A stretch of 51,465 nt of DNA from Pseudomonas sp. LS-2 (GCF_003605735.1 NZ_QXTJ01000009.1:47666-99130), one strand, 5' to 3'; shown: positions 16,325-26,568, counted from the stretch's first letter. Translations and numbers: made by a program. Notes: generated from the letters alone by a model not told the origin.

Positions 16325-18208
16325 TCACAGTTCCGGCGTCCAAGTCACGCCGAACATCCAGGTCCGGCCTTCTTCGCGATACCCGTAATTGCTGCCGTCA
16401 TAGCTGTACAGCGTGCGGCTGTAGTGCTTGTCCAGCGCATTGTCCAGCTTGAACTCCGGCCTCACTTCGTCACTGGCCTTCCAGCTGCTGCGCAACCCGA
16501 ACAGCGGGTAACCGCCGATGCGCTGGGTGTTGGCTTCGTCGTTGTAGCTGTCGCTGACCGCTTGCCAGCTGGCGCCGATGCCAAGGCGATCAAACTGACG
16601 ATCAAGATCAAGATTCATCGTACGGCGCGCCCGGCGATTGAGCGTGTGGCCGGTGTCGCGGTCTCGAGGGTCGATGATCGAAGCGCCGAGTTTGCCGGTC
16701 CAGCCGAACAGTCGCTGCTCAAGCGACGCTTCCAGGCCGTTGATTCGCGCTGATCCAATGTTCTGCGGGGTGAAATCCGCGTCTAGCGCAATCGCGTCTT
16801 TCAGATCGGTGCGATACAGCGACGCTTCAAGTTTGCTAGTGTCGCTCAGCCGACTGCGCCATTGCACTTCGTAGCTCTTGGAGTGCTCGGCCTTGAGATT
16901 CGGGTTGCTGAACCCCGGGTAATACAGATCATTGAACGTGGGCGCGCGAAAGCCTTCGCTGTAGGAAAGCAGCACATCGTTAGCTTCGTTGAGTGGCACT
17001 GTCAGCGTGCCGCTCCAGGTGTTCTGGCTGCCGAACTGCTGGTTGTCGTCGTGGCGCAGCCCCAGTTCGGTGGAAAACCCTTTGCCCTTGTAACGATGCT
17101 GAATGAACGCGGCCCGGTTCCAGCGGCTGTCTTCGTCGAATGGCGTGCTGCTGTTGACCCGGTCTTCGTACCAATCGCCGCCCAGCATCAAGCTGTTGCG
17201 ATCATTGAGGGTCAGGTCGTTCTGCCAGTTCACCGAATCTCGGTAGGTGTTGAACACGTAGCGGTCGTCGCTGAGCTTGTCGAAGGTCTTCTCGCGGTTT
17301 TCGCTGTGGCCGAGTTCAAGGCGGGTTTTCCAGCGGTCGTTGATTCGCGCATCCAGGTAGGTGCCGAGCGTGCTCAGTTCGAAATCACTGTATTGCTGCT
17401 GGCCGACGCTGTTGAACGTGACGGGGTCGAACAGACCGAACGGGTTGTCGAATTCGGTTTTGCCCTTGTTATCCAGCGCGTTGAAGCCGATTTCCACATC
17501 GTCGGTCAGCCAATGGCTGAGGTTCACGCTGTAGGACTTGTTGCGATAGGCATCGTGGTCTGCATCGCTGGAGAAGGAAGGTCCAGTGCGGTCGATGCCG
17601 GCGGTTTCGTCGAGGCTGGTGCTGAGATTGAAGTGGGTCTGCTCATCGCCACCGGATACACCCAGGCTCTGCTGCCAGGTGTCACGGTTGCCAAACCCGC
17701 TGTGCAGTCGCGCCTGGAGGCCCTGATCGGCGCCGCGCCGGGTGAATATCTGAATGACCCCGCCGATGGCGTCCGCCCCATAGATCACCGAGCGCGAACC
17801 ACGCAGGACTTCCACACGCTCGATCTGGTCGACGTTGAGGTACTGCAAGGCGCTGTCGGCGGAAGTGGCGTTGGCGATGCGCTGCCCGTCGACCAACACA
17901 AGACTTTGCGCCGCTTTGGTCCCGCGAATGTAGATCCCCGGCAGACTGCCCCGTCCGCCGGTTGGTGAAACCTGAACGCCCGGCACGCGATTGAGCAGGT
18001 CGGTCACGTTGCTGGGTTGCAGGCGCTCGATGTCGTCGCGGGTGAACACGGTGTTGGCGGCCGTACTGGCGTCGCGCGGCTCAACCTGACGGTTGGCACT
18101 GATGACCACATCGGACAGTTTCAGGGCCTGTTCCCGATCAGGCAGATCGGCGAAGGCTTGGGTGACGGGTAGCAGCGAGAGGGCAAAGACGAGGCGGTGC
18201 AGGTTCAT
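16325..18208 (-). CDS. btuB: TonB-dependent vitamin B12 receptor BtuB
   Basis: The 627-residue protein has a signal peptide (to about residue 21), a TonB-box-like LSDVVISA (about 31-38), and a plug with RLQPSNVTDLLNRVPGVQV and IYIRGTKAAQSLVLVDGQR. A long beta-barrel follows, ending EEGRTWMFGVTWTPEL. Length and plug pattern fit BtuB. It follows dxs on the same strand after a 135-base gap filled by a repeat. No cobalamin riboswitch core is seen upstream. Together with BtuF it suggests B12 uptake. Confidence 0.9.
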   Translation of the reverse strand: MNLHRLVFALSLLPVTQAFADLPDREQALKLSDVVISANRQVEPRDASTAANTVFTRDDIERLQPSNVTDLLNRVPGVQVSPTGGRGSLPGIYIRGTKAAQSLVLVDGQRIANATSADSALQYLNVDQIERVEVLRGSRSVIYGADAIGGVIQIFTRRGADQGLQARLHSGFGNRDTWQQSLGVSGGDEQTHFNLSTSLDETAGIDRTGPSFSSDADHDAYRNKSYSVNLSHWLTDDVEIGFNALDNKGKTEFDNPFGLFDPVTFNSVGQQQYSDFELSTLGTYLDARINDRWKTRLELGHSENREKTFDKLSDDRYVFNTYRDSVNWQNDLTLNDRNSLMLGGDWYEDRVNSSTPFDEDSRWNRAAFIQHRYKGKGFSTELGLRHDDNQQFGSQNTWSGTLTVPLNEANDVLLSYSEGFRAPTFNDLYYPGFSNPNLKAEHSKSYEVQWRSRLSDTSKLEASLYRTDLKDAIALDADFTPQNIGSARINGLEASLEQRLFGWTGKLGASIIDPRDRDTGHTLNRRARRTMNLDLDRQFDRLGIGASWQAVSDSYNDEANTQRIGGYPLFGLRSSWKASDEVRPEFKLDNALDKHYSRTLYSYDGSNYGYREEGRTWMFGVTWTPEL

Positions 18209-18223
18209 GTTCGTTCGTTTCAG

Positions 18224-18334
18224 TGATCGTTCCCACGCTGCGCGTGGTAACGCTGCCCCGGGCGCTCTGCGTCCAGCGCAGAATGACGCGGAGCGTCATG
18301 GGATGCATTCCCACGCAGAGCGTGAGAACGATCA
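18224..18334. repeat. 111-bp imperfect palindrome (CGTTCCCACGC type)
   Basis: The ends TGATCGTTCCCACG and CGTGAGAACGATCA are inverse copies. The interior has paired GCGCTCTGCGTCCAGCGCAG and TGACGCGGAGCGTCA hairpins, so the whole unit can fold into a cruciform. It is unlike the two REP families elsewhere in the window. It occupies nearly all of the gap between dxs and btuB. Confidence 0.8.
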
Positions 18335-18343
18335 GATCAGGGG

Positions 18344-20233
18344 TTAGATTTTCCGCAGGCGCTCGGTGATGGACGCTTCGATCCCTTCCGCATCCAGTCC
18401 ACACTCAGCCAGCATCTGTGCAGGCTTCGCGTGTTCGACGTACACATCCGGCAAGCCCAGATGCAGCACCGACTTGAGAATGTTCTCCCGCGCCAGAAAC
18501 TCGCTGACCGCAGCACCCGCGCCGCCCATGATGGCGTTTTCTTCGATGGTCACCAGCAGGTCGTGGCTGGCGGCCATTTCGCGCACCAGCGCCTCGTCCA
18601 TGGGTTTGACGAAACGCATGTCGACGACGGTGGCATTGAGCTTTTCAGCGACCTTGAGCGCGTCGGCCAGCTGTACGCCGAACACCAGCATGGCGACTTT
18701 GCTGCCTTGACGGCGGATGATCCCCTTGCCGATTTCCAGCGGCTCGAGGCTGCTGTCGATCACGGCGTTCGGGCCGGTGCCACGCGGATAGCGCACGGCG
18801 GCCGGGCCATTGAACAGGTGACCGGTGCTGAGCATTTTGCGCAGTTCGTTCTCGTCACTCGGTGTCATCACCAGCATGCCGGGGATGCAGCGCAAGTAGG
18901 ACAGATCGAAGCTGCCCGCATGGGTCGGGCCGTCTTCGCCGACCAGACCGGCGCGGTCAATGGCGAACAGCACGTCGAGGTTCTGCACCGCGACGTCGTG
19001 AATGAGTTGGTCGTAACCGCGCTGCAGGAAAGTCGAATAAATCGCCACCACCGGTTTGGCGCCTTCACAGGCCATGCCTGCGGCCAGCGTCACGGCATGC
19101 TGCTCGGCGATGGCGACGTCGAAATAGCGCTCCGGATAACGTTCGCTGAACGCCACCAGATCAGAGCCTTCTTTCATCGCCGGGGTAATGCCGACCAGAC
19201 GCTCATCGGCGTCGGCCATGTCGCACAGCCACTGGCCGAACACACCGGAATACTTCGGTCCGCTGGCCTTTTTCGGCGCGGCGGGAGCATCCAGCGGGTC
19301 GAGCTTGGTGATGGCGTGGTAGCCGATCGGATCGACTTCGGCTGGCGCGAAACCCTTGCCCTTCTTGGTGACCACATGCAGGAACTGCGGGCCCTTGAGG
19401 TCGCGCATGTTGCGCAGGGTGGCGATCAGCGTCGGCAAATCGTGGCCGTCGATAGGGCCGATGTAGTTCCAGCCCAATTCTTCAAACAGGGTGCCGGGCA
19501 CCAGCATGCCTTTGGCGTACTCTTCGGTGCGACGGGCGATTTCCCAGGCGCCGGGAAGGCGCGACAACACTTTCTTGCTGCCTTCGCGCATGCTGGCGTA
19601 AGTGCGGCTGGAAAGAATTTTCGCCAGATAGTTCGACAGCCCGCCGACGTTGCGCGAGATCGACATGTCGTTGTCGTTGAGGATCACCAGCATGTCAGCG
19701 TTGACCTCGGGGGCGTGGTTCAACGCCTCGAAGGCCATGCCCGCGGTCAGCGCGCCGTCACCAATGACGGCGATGGACTTGCGTTCGCTGCCTTGCAGCC
19801 GGGCGGCAATGGCCATGCCCAGCGCGGCGCTGATCGAGGTGCTGGAGTGACCGACGCCAAAGGTGTCGTACTCGCTCTCGCTGCGACGCGGGAACGCCGC
19901 CACGCCGCCTTTCTGACGCAGGGTCGACATCTTTTCACGGCGACCGGTAAGGATCTTGTGCGGATACGCCTGATGCCCGACGTCCCAAACCAGCCGGTCA
20001 TCGGGGGTATCGAAGACGTAATGCAGGGCAACGGTCAGCTCAATGACACCAAGGCCGGCACCGAAGTGTCCCCCGGTCTGGCCAACGGTATAGAGCAGCT
20101 CCAGGCGCAGTTCATCAGCCAGGGCTTCGAGCTCTGCTTCACCTAACCGGCGCAGGCCGTCCGGCGTCGCTGCTTTGTCGAGCAGTGGCGTGGACGGGCG
20201 CTCGCGGGGAATCTCTTTGAACGTCGTGGGCAT
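18344..20233 (-). CDS. dxs: 1-deoxy-D-xylulose-5-phosphate synthase
   Basis: The 629-residue protein has the transketolase-like layout: [38 protein letters not shown], the ThDP motif [15 protein letters not shown]...[26 protein letters not shown] with the catalytic Glu, and [15 protein letters not shown]. It makes DXP from pyruvate and glyceraldehyde-3-phosphate for isoprenoids, thiamine and pyridoxal. It is in the standard xseB-ispA-dxs block. A REP doublet lies between ispA and dxs. Confidence 0.97.
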   Translation of the reverse strand: MPTTFKEIPRERPSTPLLDKAATPDGLRRLGEAELEALADELRLELLYTVGQTGGHFGAGLGVIELTVALHYVFDTPDDRLVWDVGHQAYPHKILTGRREKMSTLRQKGGVAAFPRRSESEYDTFGVGHSSTSISAALGMAIAARLQGSERKSIAVIGDGALTAGMAFEALNHAPEVNADMLVILNDNDMSISRNVGGLSNYLAKILSSRTYASMREGSKKVLSRLPGAWEIARRTEEYAKGMLVPGTLFEELGWNYIGPIDGHDLPTLIATLRNMRDLKGPQFLHVVTKKGKGFAPAEVDPIGYHAITKLDPLDAPAAPKKASGPKYSGVFGQWLCDMADADERLVGITPAMKEGSDLVAFSERYPERYFDVAIAEQHAVTLAAGMACEGAKPVVAIYSTFLQRGYDQLIHDVAVQNLDVLFAIDRAGLVGEDGPTHAGSFDLSYLRCIPGMLVMTPSDENELRKMLSTGHLFNGPAAVRYPRGTGPNAVIDSSLEPLEIGKGIIRRQGSKVAMLVFGVQLADALKVAEKLNATVVDMRFVKPMDEALVREMAASHDLLVTIEENAIMGGAGAAVSEFLARENILKSVLHLGLPDVYVEHAKPAQMLAECGLDAEGIEASITERLRKI

Positions 20234-20347
20234 CAGGCGAATCGTTATAAGTAAAAGAGGCGGCAGTTTACCTGATGCATCGCAAGCTGCACATGAACAG
20301 CCGCCGATGGATGATCAAATCTGCGTGGTTGGAATGCAGCATGCCTT

Positions 20348-20413
20348 GTAGCAGCACGGCTTGCCGGCGGTAGCGATCTTACGGACGAGACCGCCAGCAA
20401 GCCGTGCTGCTAC
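20348..20413. repeat. REP doublet (GCCGGCGG family)
   Basis: Arms GTAGCAGCACGGCTTGCCGG and CCAGCAAGCCGTGCTGCTAC are nearly perfect inverse copies over 20 bases with a short loop. It lies in the 238-base gap between ispA and dxs; nothing else was recognised in that gap. Confidence 0.9.
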
Positions 20414-20471
20414 GGGGCGTGTTTGCCGGGTCATTGTTTGATGAGCGCCGGGACAGGGTGCAGCCGAACGA

Positions 20472-21359
20472 TCAGTTGCGGCGTTCGACGATATAGCGCG
20501 CCAGTGCGCGCAGCGGCTCTGCGGCCGCGTCGAAAGGTCGCAGGGCCACCAACGCCTGATCGCGCAGCTCCAGCGCGTATTGCTTGGCTTCTTCGAGCCC
20601 CAGCAATGCAGGATAGGTCGGCTTGTCACGGGCAATATCGGCGCCCTGGCGTTTGCCGAGGGTCGCGGTATCGCTTTCGACGTCGAGAATGTCGTCCTGC
20701 ACCTGAAACGCCAGGCCGATGGCGCGGGCGTAGATCTGTAGAGAGTCGAGTTGAACCTGCGTTGCCTGACCGCTGGCCAGGGCGCCGAGTTTGACGCTCG
20801 CTTCGATCAATGCGCCGGTCTTGTGCCGGTGCATGAATTCCAGCGCCCTCTGATCGAGCTTCAGGCCTACCGAACCCAGATCGATGGCTTGCCCGCCGAC
20901 CATGCCGGCAGGGCCTGCGGCGTGGGCGAGGGTGGCGACCATCTTGAGCCGCGTATTGGCGTCCTGGGGTGTCAGCTTGCTGTCGGTCAGCACGCTGAAC
21001 GCCAGGCTTTGCAGGCCATCACCGGCCAGAATCGCGCAGGCTTCGTCGAAGGCCTTGTGAGTGGTCGGCAGGCCGCGACGCAGATCGTCGTCGTCCATGG
21101 CTGGCAGGTCGTCGTGTACGAGCGAATACGCGTGAATCAATTCAACCGCGCAGGCTGCGCCGTTGGCGTGCTCTGCATCACCACCCAGAGCTTCGCAGGC
21201 GGCGTAGACCAACAACGGACGCACGCGTTTGCCGCCATTGGTGACGCTGTAGCGCATGGCTTCGTAAAGGCGGTTCAGTTCGGGGGCCGGGGCGTTGAAC
21301 AGGCTGTCGAGCGCCGCGTTGACGCGAGCCTGACTGAGGGCCTGATATTCGGCGATCAT
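20472..21359 (-). CDS. ispA: Farnesyl diphosphate synthase
   Basis: The 295-residue protein starts at ATG 21359, overlapping the xseB stop as ATGA. It has both aspartate-rich motifs, [14 protein letters not shown] (first) and [13 protein letters not shown] (second), and the GGKRVRP substrate site. It condenses IPP and DMAPP/GPP to FPP for ubiquinone, undecaprenyl phosphate and other prenyl chains. The order xseB-ispA-dxs is conserved in gammaproteobacteria. Confidence 0.96.
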   Translation of the reverse strand: MIAEYQALSQARVNAALDSLFNAPAPELNRLYEAMRYSVTNGGKRVRPLLVYAACEALGGDAEHANGAACAVELIHAYSLVHDDLPAMDDDDLRRGLPTTHKAFDEACAILAGDGLQSLAFSVLTDSKLTPQDANTRLKMVATLAHAAGPAGMVGGQAIDLGSVGLKLDQRALEFMHRHKTGALIEASVKLGALASGQATQVQLDSLQIYARAIGLAFQVQDDILDVESDTATLGKRQGADIARDKPTYPALLGLEEAKQYALELRDQALVALRPFDAAAEPLRALARYIVERRN

Positions 21360-21598
21360 TCGGGTTGTTCCGCGTCGAAGGGTTCCTCTGCCAGTTCGCC
21401 ATCGCGCTCCAGCAGTACCTGGACCTTCTGCTCGGCCTGCGCCAAGGCGCTCTGGCATTCGCGGGTCAGGCGAATTCCTTGTTCAAAGGCCGTCAACGAA
21501 TCTTCCAGCGACAGCTCGCCGTTCTCCAGACGCTCGACCAGCGTTTGCAAATCCGTGAGGGACTGTTCGAAATCCAGTGCAGCTTTCTTGCGGGCCAT
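21356..21598 (-). CDS. xseB: Exodeoxyribonuclease VII small subunit
   Basis: The 80-residue helical protein reads [51 protein letters not shown], the XseB pattern. It partners with XseA, encoded elsewhere, in ExoVII. It is the first gene of the ispA-dxs unit and is translationally coupled to ispA by a 4-base overlap. Confidence 0.95.
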   Translation of the reverse strand: MARKKAALDFEQSLTDLQTLVERLENGELSLEDSLTAFEQGIRLTRECQSALAQAEQKVQVLLERDGELAEEPFDAEQPE

Positions 21599-21724
21599 GG
21601 CGGCTATCCCGGTAGACGTTAAACCGGCGCGACACTAGCAGAGCGAGGGCATTGGGGCAAATGAGAGGTGCCGGGTGGAATGGGTAGTTCGCGCCAAACA
21701 ACCGCTCGCCAGCGACTTCACTGC

Positions 21725-21790
21725 GTAGCAGCACGGCTTGCCGGCGGCGGCGTTCTCAAGATCGATACCGCCGGCAAGCCGTGCTGCTAC
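21725..21790. repeat. REP doublet (GCCGGCGG family)
   Basis: Arms GTAGCAGCACGGCTTGCCGG and CCGGCAAGCCGTGCTGCTAC are perfect 20-base inverse copies around a loop of about 26 bases. This copy lies between xseB and the nitroreductase gene, at the left border of the variable stretch. Confidence 0.93.
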
Positions 21791-21802
21791 GCCATTACAG
21801 AT

Positions 21803-22456
21803 TCATAGATAGGTAAACACCGTCTCGGCCGGCAGACGCGACTTCGGCAGCTTGGCGTTGAAGTCGGTGTCGCTGCGATACCCCAGCGCGACGATGACCA
21901 GACTGGTGAAACCCTTCTCGCGCAGGCCCAGTTCGGCGTCGAGTTTCTTGAAGTCGAATCCTTCCATCGGCGTGGCGTCCAGACCCAGCGATGCAGCGCC
22001 CAGCAGCAGGGTGCCGAGGGCCAGATAGGTCTGCTTTTCCATCCAGTGCTGTACGTCTTTGAGGTCATGCTTGTGCATGTTCACGTAGCCACGACGGCTG
22101 TTGTTCTGTCCGGCCTTGGCGTCGGCATTCGGGAAACGCCCGTCCTGCTCCTCTTGCGCGAGCACGCTTTGCAGGTGCTCTTCCGTCATTTCAGTACGAG
22201 TGCACAGGACGATGGCGTGGGAGGCATTGAGGATCTTGGCTTCGTTGTAGGCAAATCCCCCTTCTGCACCCTTTGCCAGACGTGCCTTGCCCTGCTCGTC
22301 AGACGCGACGATGAAATGCCATGGCTGGGAGTTCACCGATGAAGGGCTGTGACGCAACTGGTCGAGCAGGCTCTCGATGGTTTCCTGCGGAATCTTGCGG
22401 CTGTTGTCGAACGCCTTGGTGGTGTAGCGGGATTTGGCAAGTGCGGTAAGTTGCAC
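21803..22456 (-). CDS. NfsB-like NAD(P)H nitroreductase
   Basis: The 217-residue protein is read from GTG 22456, which follows a GGAG at a good distance; upstream residues in the longer frame look non-coding. It has the flavin-site motifs AKSRYTTKAFD, SPSSVNSQPWHFIV, GLDATPMEGFD and LVIVALGYRS. Length equals E. coli NfsB. Such FMN enzymes reduce nitroaromatics and quinones with two electrons. It lies upstream of nothing in an operon but follows the oxidoreductase gene at 22562 on the same strand, with a 105-base gap. Confidence 0.9.
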   Translation of the reverse strand: MQLTALAKSRYTTKAFDNSRKIPQETIESLLDQLRHSPSSVNSQPWHFIVASDEQGKARLAKGAEGGFAYNEAKILNASHAIVLCTRTEMTEEHLQSVLAQEEQDGRFPNADAKAGQNNSRRGYVNMHKHDLKDVQHWMEKQTYLALGTLLLGAASLGLDATPMEGFDFKKLDAELGLREKGFTSLVIVALGYRSDTDFNAKLPKSRLPAETVFTYL

Positions 22457-22561
22457 GGGTGATCTCCTGAGTAAAAAGTGCCGAAGTGAGAAATGAGGGG
22501 CGAAAGCCGGCGCCGACGGGGCGCCGATCTTCACATGCAGCAAGTTGGATGAACAGTTGGA

Positions 22562-23569
22562 TCAGAACCCTTCGAGCACGATCTTGCCGCGGGCCTTGCC
22601 GCTTTCGATCACAGCGTGGGCGCGACGCAGGTTTGCGGCGTTGATGGCGCCGAAGTGCTCGCCCAAAGTGGTCTTGAGCACGCCTTGGTCGATCAGGGCC
22701 GATACGCGATTGAGCAGCTCATGCTGGGCGATCATGTCCGGGGTTTCATACAGCGAGCGGGTGAACATCAGTTCCCAGTGCAGCGACAGCGCCTTGCGTT
22801 TCATCGGCACCACGTCGAGGGTTTTCGGGTCGTCGATCAGCGCCAGTTGCCCTTGTGGACGCAGGGCTTCGATCAGCTGCGGGAAGTAGCAGTCGGTGTG
22901 GGTAAGGCTGGCGACATGGCTGACCTGGCCGACGCCGATCTTTTCCAGCTGCTCCACCAGCGGTTGGCTATGGTCGATCACGTGATGTGCGCCAAGGCTT
23001 TTCACCCACTCCTGGGTTTGCGGGCGTGAAGCGGTGCCGATGACGGTCAGTCTGGTCAGTTGACGGGCCAGTTGGACCAGAATCGATCCCACGCCACCGC
23101 CTGCGCCGATGATCAGCAGGCTGTCGCCTTCACCACCACCTTCCTTTACGCCAAGGCGGTCGAACAGCAACTCCCAGGCGGTGATCGAGGTGAGCGGAAG
23201 TGCAGCAGCGTGGGCATTGTCGATGGATTTGGGCTTGCTGCCGACGATGCGCTCATCCACCAGGTGGAATTCGCTGTAGTTGCCGGGGCGTGCAATGGAG
23301 CCTGCGTAGAAGACCTCGTCTCCGGCCTTGAACAGCGTGACGTCGCTACCGGTTTCGCGAACGATTCCGACCGCGTCCCAGCCCACAACCTTCGGATCAG
23401 TGGCCGCCGAGCCTGCACGGATCTTGGTGTCCACCGGGTTGACCGAAATTGCGCGGACTTCGACCAGCAGATCGCGGGGGCCGGGCGTCGGTTTTGGAAG
23501 GTCCATGTCCATCAGTGATTTGGGATCTTCGATGGGCAGACCGTGCTGGGTAAAAGCGATGGCTTTCAT
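22562..23569 (-). CDS. Zinc-binding alcohol dehydrogenase family protein (quinone oxidoreductase-like)
   Basis: The 335-residue MDR-superfamily protein starts at ATG 23569 (MKAIAFTQHGLPIED). It has GroES-like N-terminal text (VRAISVNPVDTKIRAG, VVGWDAVGIVRETG) and the NADPH site LLIIGAGGGVGSILVQLA. It lacks the Cys-rich structural zinc loop, so it is probably a zinc-free quinone or enone reductase despite the family name. It is divergent from the LysR gene at 23678, which likely regulates it. Confidence 0.88.
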   Translation of the reverse strand: MKAIAFTQHGLPIEDPKSLMDMDLPKPTPGPRDLLVEVRAISVNPVDTKIRAGSAATDPKVVGWDAVGIVRETGSDVTLFKAGDEVFYAGSIARPGNYSEFHLVDERIVGSKPKSIDNAHAAALPLTSITAWELLFDRLGVKEGGGEGDSLLIIGAGGGVGSILVQLARQLTRLTVIGTASRPQTQEWVKSLGAHHVIDHSQPLVEQLEKIGVGQVSHVASLTHTDCYFPQLIEALRPQGQLALIDDPKTLDVVPMKRKALSLHWELMFTRSLYETPDMIAQHELLNRVSALIDQGVLKTTLGEHFGAINAANLRRAHAVIESGKARGKIVLEGF

Positions 23570-23677
23570 GGCGTTCTCTTGTGAATGCAAATGGCTAAAA
23601 GTTGGGTCTATCTTGTTCTTCTCCATCGCTGGGAAAAACCCGCACAATGCGTCAACACTTTCACAGCTGGAGTGAAA

Positions 23678-24583
23678 ATGATCCGCATTGATGATCTGGC
23701 GCTATTCCTTCGTACCGCTGCGCTGGGCAGCTTTTCCAATGCGGCGCGAGAAGTGGATCTGTTGCCGGGGCAGGTGGCTGCTGCTATCAAGCGTCTGGAG
23801 CGCGAGCTGGACATTCGCCTGTTCGCCCGCTCCACCCGCAGCCTGCGCCTGACCGCTGAAGGCGAGCAATACTTGCCGACCGCGCAGGCCGTGCTCGACG
23901 CCTTGAGAGAGGGGCGGGAGAAGCTGCGTCGCGAGAGTTCGGAACTGCAAGGCTCGTTGCAAGTGGCGATGCCGTCCGATCTGGGGCGCAATGTGATGTT
24001 GGAGTGGCTGAGCGATTTTCGTCGGCAGCACCCCGCGCTGACGCTGCGCCTGTTCGTCTCCGATCAGGTGGCTGACATTTTTCGGGATCCGGTGGATGTG
24101 GCGATTCGCAGCGGCGTGATCGAAGACGCCAACTACATTGCCTTGCCGCTCGCTGCGTGGAATCGCCGGGTGCTGGTGGCATCGCCCGACTACCTGGCGC
24201 GCAAGGGTCGCCCGCAGGTGTCCGATGATCTGCTGCGCCACGACTGCCTCATGTACATCCTCCATGGGCGGGTCTATGACAAATGGCCGGTGGGCGGTCG
24301 GGTCTTTAGCGTTTCCGGCCCACTGCTCACCGACGACGCGGATCTGGTGCGTCGATGGGCGGTGGCTGGCGAGGGCATCGCGTACAAGTCGTGGGTGGAC
24401 GTGCGGGAGGACGTGCTGGCGGGAAGGCTCGAATTGTTGCTCCCGGATTATCCCGGCGAACCCGCGCCAGTGAATCTGGTTTATCCACACCGCAAACAGT
24501 TTTCGCCCGCCGTGCAGCAGTTGCACTCGATGTTGAAGGCAAAGTTTGTGGGGATGGAGAAGGGGTTGCCGAAGATGTTGTAA
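23678..24583 (+). CDS. LysR-family transcriptional regulator
   Basis: The 301-residue protein starts at ATG 23678 behind CTGGAG; the longer upstream frame overlaps the promoter of the divergent gene. The N-terminal HTH reads LALFLRTAALGSFSNAARE...PGQVAAAIKRLERELDIRLFARSTR and a PBP2_CrgA-like effector domain follows. The 108-base gap to the divergent oxidoreductase gene makes that gene the likely target. Confidence 0.92.
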   Translation: MIRIDDLALFLRTAALGSFSNAAREVDLLPGQVAAAIKRLERELDIRLFARSTRSLRLTAEGEQYLPTAQAVLDALREGREKLRRESSELQGSLQVAMPSDLGRNVMLEWLSDFRRQHPALTLRLFVSDQVADIFRDPVDVAIRSGVIEDANYIALPLAAWNRRVLVASPDYLARKGRPQVSDDLLRHDCLMYILHGRVYDKWPVGGRVFSVSGPLLTDDADLVRRWAVAGEGIAYKSWVDVREDVLAGRLELLLPDYPGEPAPVNLVYPHRKQFSPAVQQLHSMLKAKFVGMEKGLPKML

Positions 24584-24612
24584 ATGGCTCAATCGCAAGA
24601 TCGAGCCGAATC

Positions 24613-24704
24613 CTATAGGCGCGCGCTTGCCCGCGAAGACCGGGTCCATTCGACGTATTGTTGTCGATAGATGAGTCTTTCAAAGGCAAGCGCGCTCCTG
24701 CAGG
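24613..24704. repeat. Degenerate REP doublet (GCCCGCGA family)
   Basis: The left arm CTATAGGCGCGCGCTTGCCC and right arm GGCAAGCGCGCTCCTGCAGG are diverged from the GTAGGAGCG consensus but still inverse to each other. It separates the convergent LysR and dehydratase genes. Confidence 0.75.
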
Positions 24705-24735
24705 TTGTTGGTGCAGTCCGATCAAACCGGCTGGC

Positions 24736-26520
24736 TCAATGCGAATGCCGAGGCTCGCCGCTTCTGGCGATCACTCGCAAATGCAAGGTTGCCGGCTCCA
24801 GGCAACCTCCGGTGGATAACTGCCCGACCAGCTGCCGGTACAGCTCCTGCCAAGGGGTTTGCGAAGCAGGCATTTTCGGTTCGAACTGCGCGCGGCGCTC
24901 GGCCATTTCTTCGTCGCTGACCAGCACGTTGACGCTGCGGTTGTTCAAGTCCACACGCAGCCGGTCGTTGGTTTTCAGCAGCGCCAGCCCCCCTCCGACG
25001 GCTGCCTCTGGCGACATATTGAGGATCGACGGGCTGGCCGATGTGCCGCTCTGACGACCATCGCCCAGGCACGGCAATGAGTCGACACCGCGCTTGATCA
25101 GCTCGGCCGGTGGCGCCATGTTCACCACTTCCGCACTGCCCGGGTAGCCCACCGTGCCGGCACCGCGAATCACCAGAATGCAGCGCTCATCGATGTCCAG
25201 CGAAGGATCGTTGATGCGTGCGTGATAGTCCTCGGGGCCTTCGAACACAATCGCTCGCGCTTCGAAGCTGTTCTCCGCGCCGGGCTCCGACAGATAGGTC
25301 TTGCGAAACGCCTCGCCGACCACCGCCATCTTCATGATCGCGCTGTCGAAGAAGTTGCCGCTGAGCACGATGAAACCGGCGCGGTGCTTGAGCGGATCTT
25401 CGTAGGGGCGAATCACGTCGGCGTCATGGGCAACGGCATTGCGCACGATCTCACCGATGGTTTTTCCCGAGACCGAGCCACAGTCTTCATGCAGCTTTCC
25501 GGCTTTTTGCAGTTCGTGCATCACGGCCGGAACGCCGCCGGCGCGGTGGAAACCTTCCCCCAGGTATTTCCCGGCGGGCATGCAATTGACCAGCAACGGG
25601 ACGTCTTCGCCGATGCGCTGCCAGTCGCTCAGGCTCAAATCCACGCCCATGTGGCGCGCGATGGCGATCAGGTGGGGCGGACAGTTACTCGATGCGCCCA
25701 ACGCCGAGGCCACCGCAATCGCGTTCTCGAACGCTTCGCGGGTCATGATCTGCGAGGGACGAACGTCCTCGCGCACCAGATCACAAATGCGTTTGCCGGT
25801 CATGTAGGCCATCTGGCCGCGCTCGCGGTAAGCCGCTGGAATGCTCGCGCAGCCGGGCAATGACATGCCCAGCGCTTCGGCCAGCGCGTTCATCGACAGC
25901 GCTGTACCCATGGTGTTGCAGTGGCCCACCGAAGGCGATGCTGCGGTGGTCATCTCCATGAAGCCTTCGTAATTGATCTCGCCCGCCGACAGCAGATTGC
26001 GCGCATGCCAGAGCACCGTCCCGGAACCGATCAGTTCACCTTTATGGCGGCCGTCGAGCATCGGCCCGCCGGACAGCACGATGGCTGGCAGGTCAGTGGT
26101 GGCGGCGGCCATCAGACAGGCCGGGGTGGTTTTGTCGCAGCCAGTGGTCAGAACTACGCCGTCGAGTGGGTAGCCATGGAGGATTTCGACGAGGCCCAGA
26201 TACGCCAGATTTCGATCCAGCGCAGCGGTCGGACGGCGCGTTTGCTCGGCCATGGGATGCACCGGAAACTCCATGGGAATCCCGCCCGCATCGCGAATCC
26301 CGGCCTTTACCCGTTGAGCAAGCTCCAGGTGATGCCGATTGCACGGCGCAAGGTCGCTGCCGGTCTGGGCGATGCCGATGATCGGGCGGCCGGATTGCAG
26401 TTCTTCGCGGGTCAGGCCGTAGTTCATGTAGCGCTCGACATAGAGCGCGGTCATGTCGGCGTGATCCGGGTCGTCGAACCATTGCTGGCTGCGCAGGGGG
26501 CGTTTGGGCGTATCGGACAT
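24736..26520 (-). CDS. IlvD/Edd-family sugar-acid dehydratase (L-arabinonate type)
   Basis: The 594-residue protein has the three Fe-S cysteines of the family at Cys60 (DLAPC), Cys128 (TTGCDK) and Cys201 (GHCNTMG), the spacing of [2Fe-2S] aldonic-acid dehydratases rather than of true IlvD. The next gene is an FAH-fold hydrolase and a GbpR-like LysR lies beyond, as in non-phosphorylative pentose or sugar-acid pathways. It probably dehydrates an aldonate such as L-arabinonate, D-fuconate or D-xylonate to the 2-keto-3-deoxy acid. The exact sugar cannot be settled from sequence alone. Confidence 0.88.
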   Translation of the reverse strand: MSDTPKRPLRSQQWFDDPDHADMTALYVERYMNYGLTREELQSGRPIIGIAQTGSDLAPCNRHHLELAQRVKAGIRDAGGIPMEFPVHPMAEQTRRPTAALDRNLAYLGLVEILHGYPLDGVVLTTGCDKTTPACLMAAATTDLPAIVLSGGPMLDGRHKGELIGSGTVLWHARNLLSAGEINYEGFMEMTTAASPSVGHCNTMGTALSMNALAEALGMSLPGCASIPAAYRERGQMAYMTGKRICDLVREDVRPSQIMTREAFENAIAVASALGASSNCPPHLIAIARHMGVDLSLSDWQRIGEDVPLLVNCMPAGKYLGEGFHRAGGVPAVMHELQKAGKLHEDCGSVSGKTIGEIVRNAVAHDADVIRPYEDPLKHRAGFIVLSGNFFDSAIMKMAVVGEAFRKTYLSEPGAENSFEARAIVFEGPEDYHARINDPSLDIDERCILVIRGAGTVGYPGSAEVVNMAPPAELIKRGVDSLPCLGDGRQSGTSASPSILNMSPEAAVGGGLALLKTNDRLRVDLNNRSVNVLVSDEEMAERRAQFEPKMPASQTPWQELYRQLVGQLSTGGCLEPATLHLRVIARSGEPRHSH

Positions 26521-26568
26521 GATTCGGGTCTCTCTTGGAATTGTGGGTCGTGCGATGTCCCTTGGCGG

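Noticed and set aside
18431..20146. 571-codon antisense frame opposite dxs
   Set aside because: Shadow frame; dxs has all catalytic motifs on the other strand.
24736..26520. Branched-chain amino acid dehydratase IlvD
   Set aside because: The cysteine spacing, 594-residue length and neighbours fit the sugar-acid dehydratase branch; there are no ilv genes nearby.
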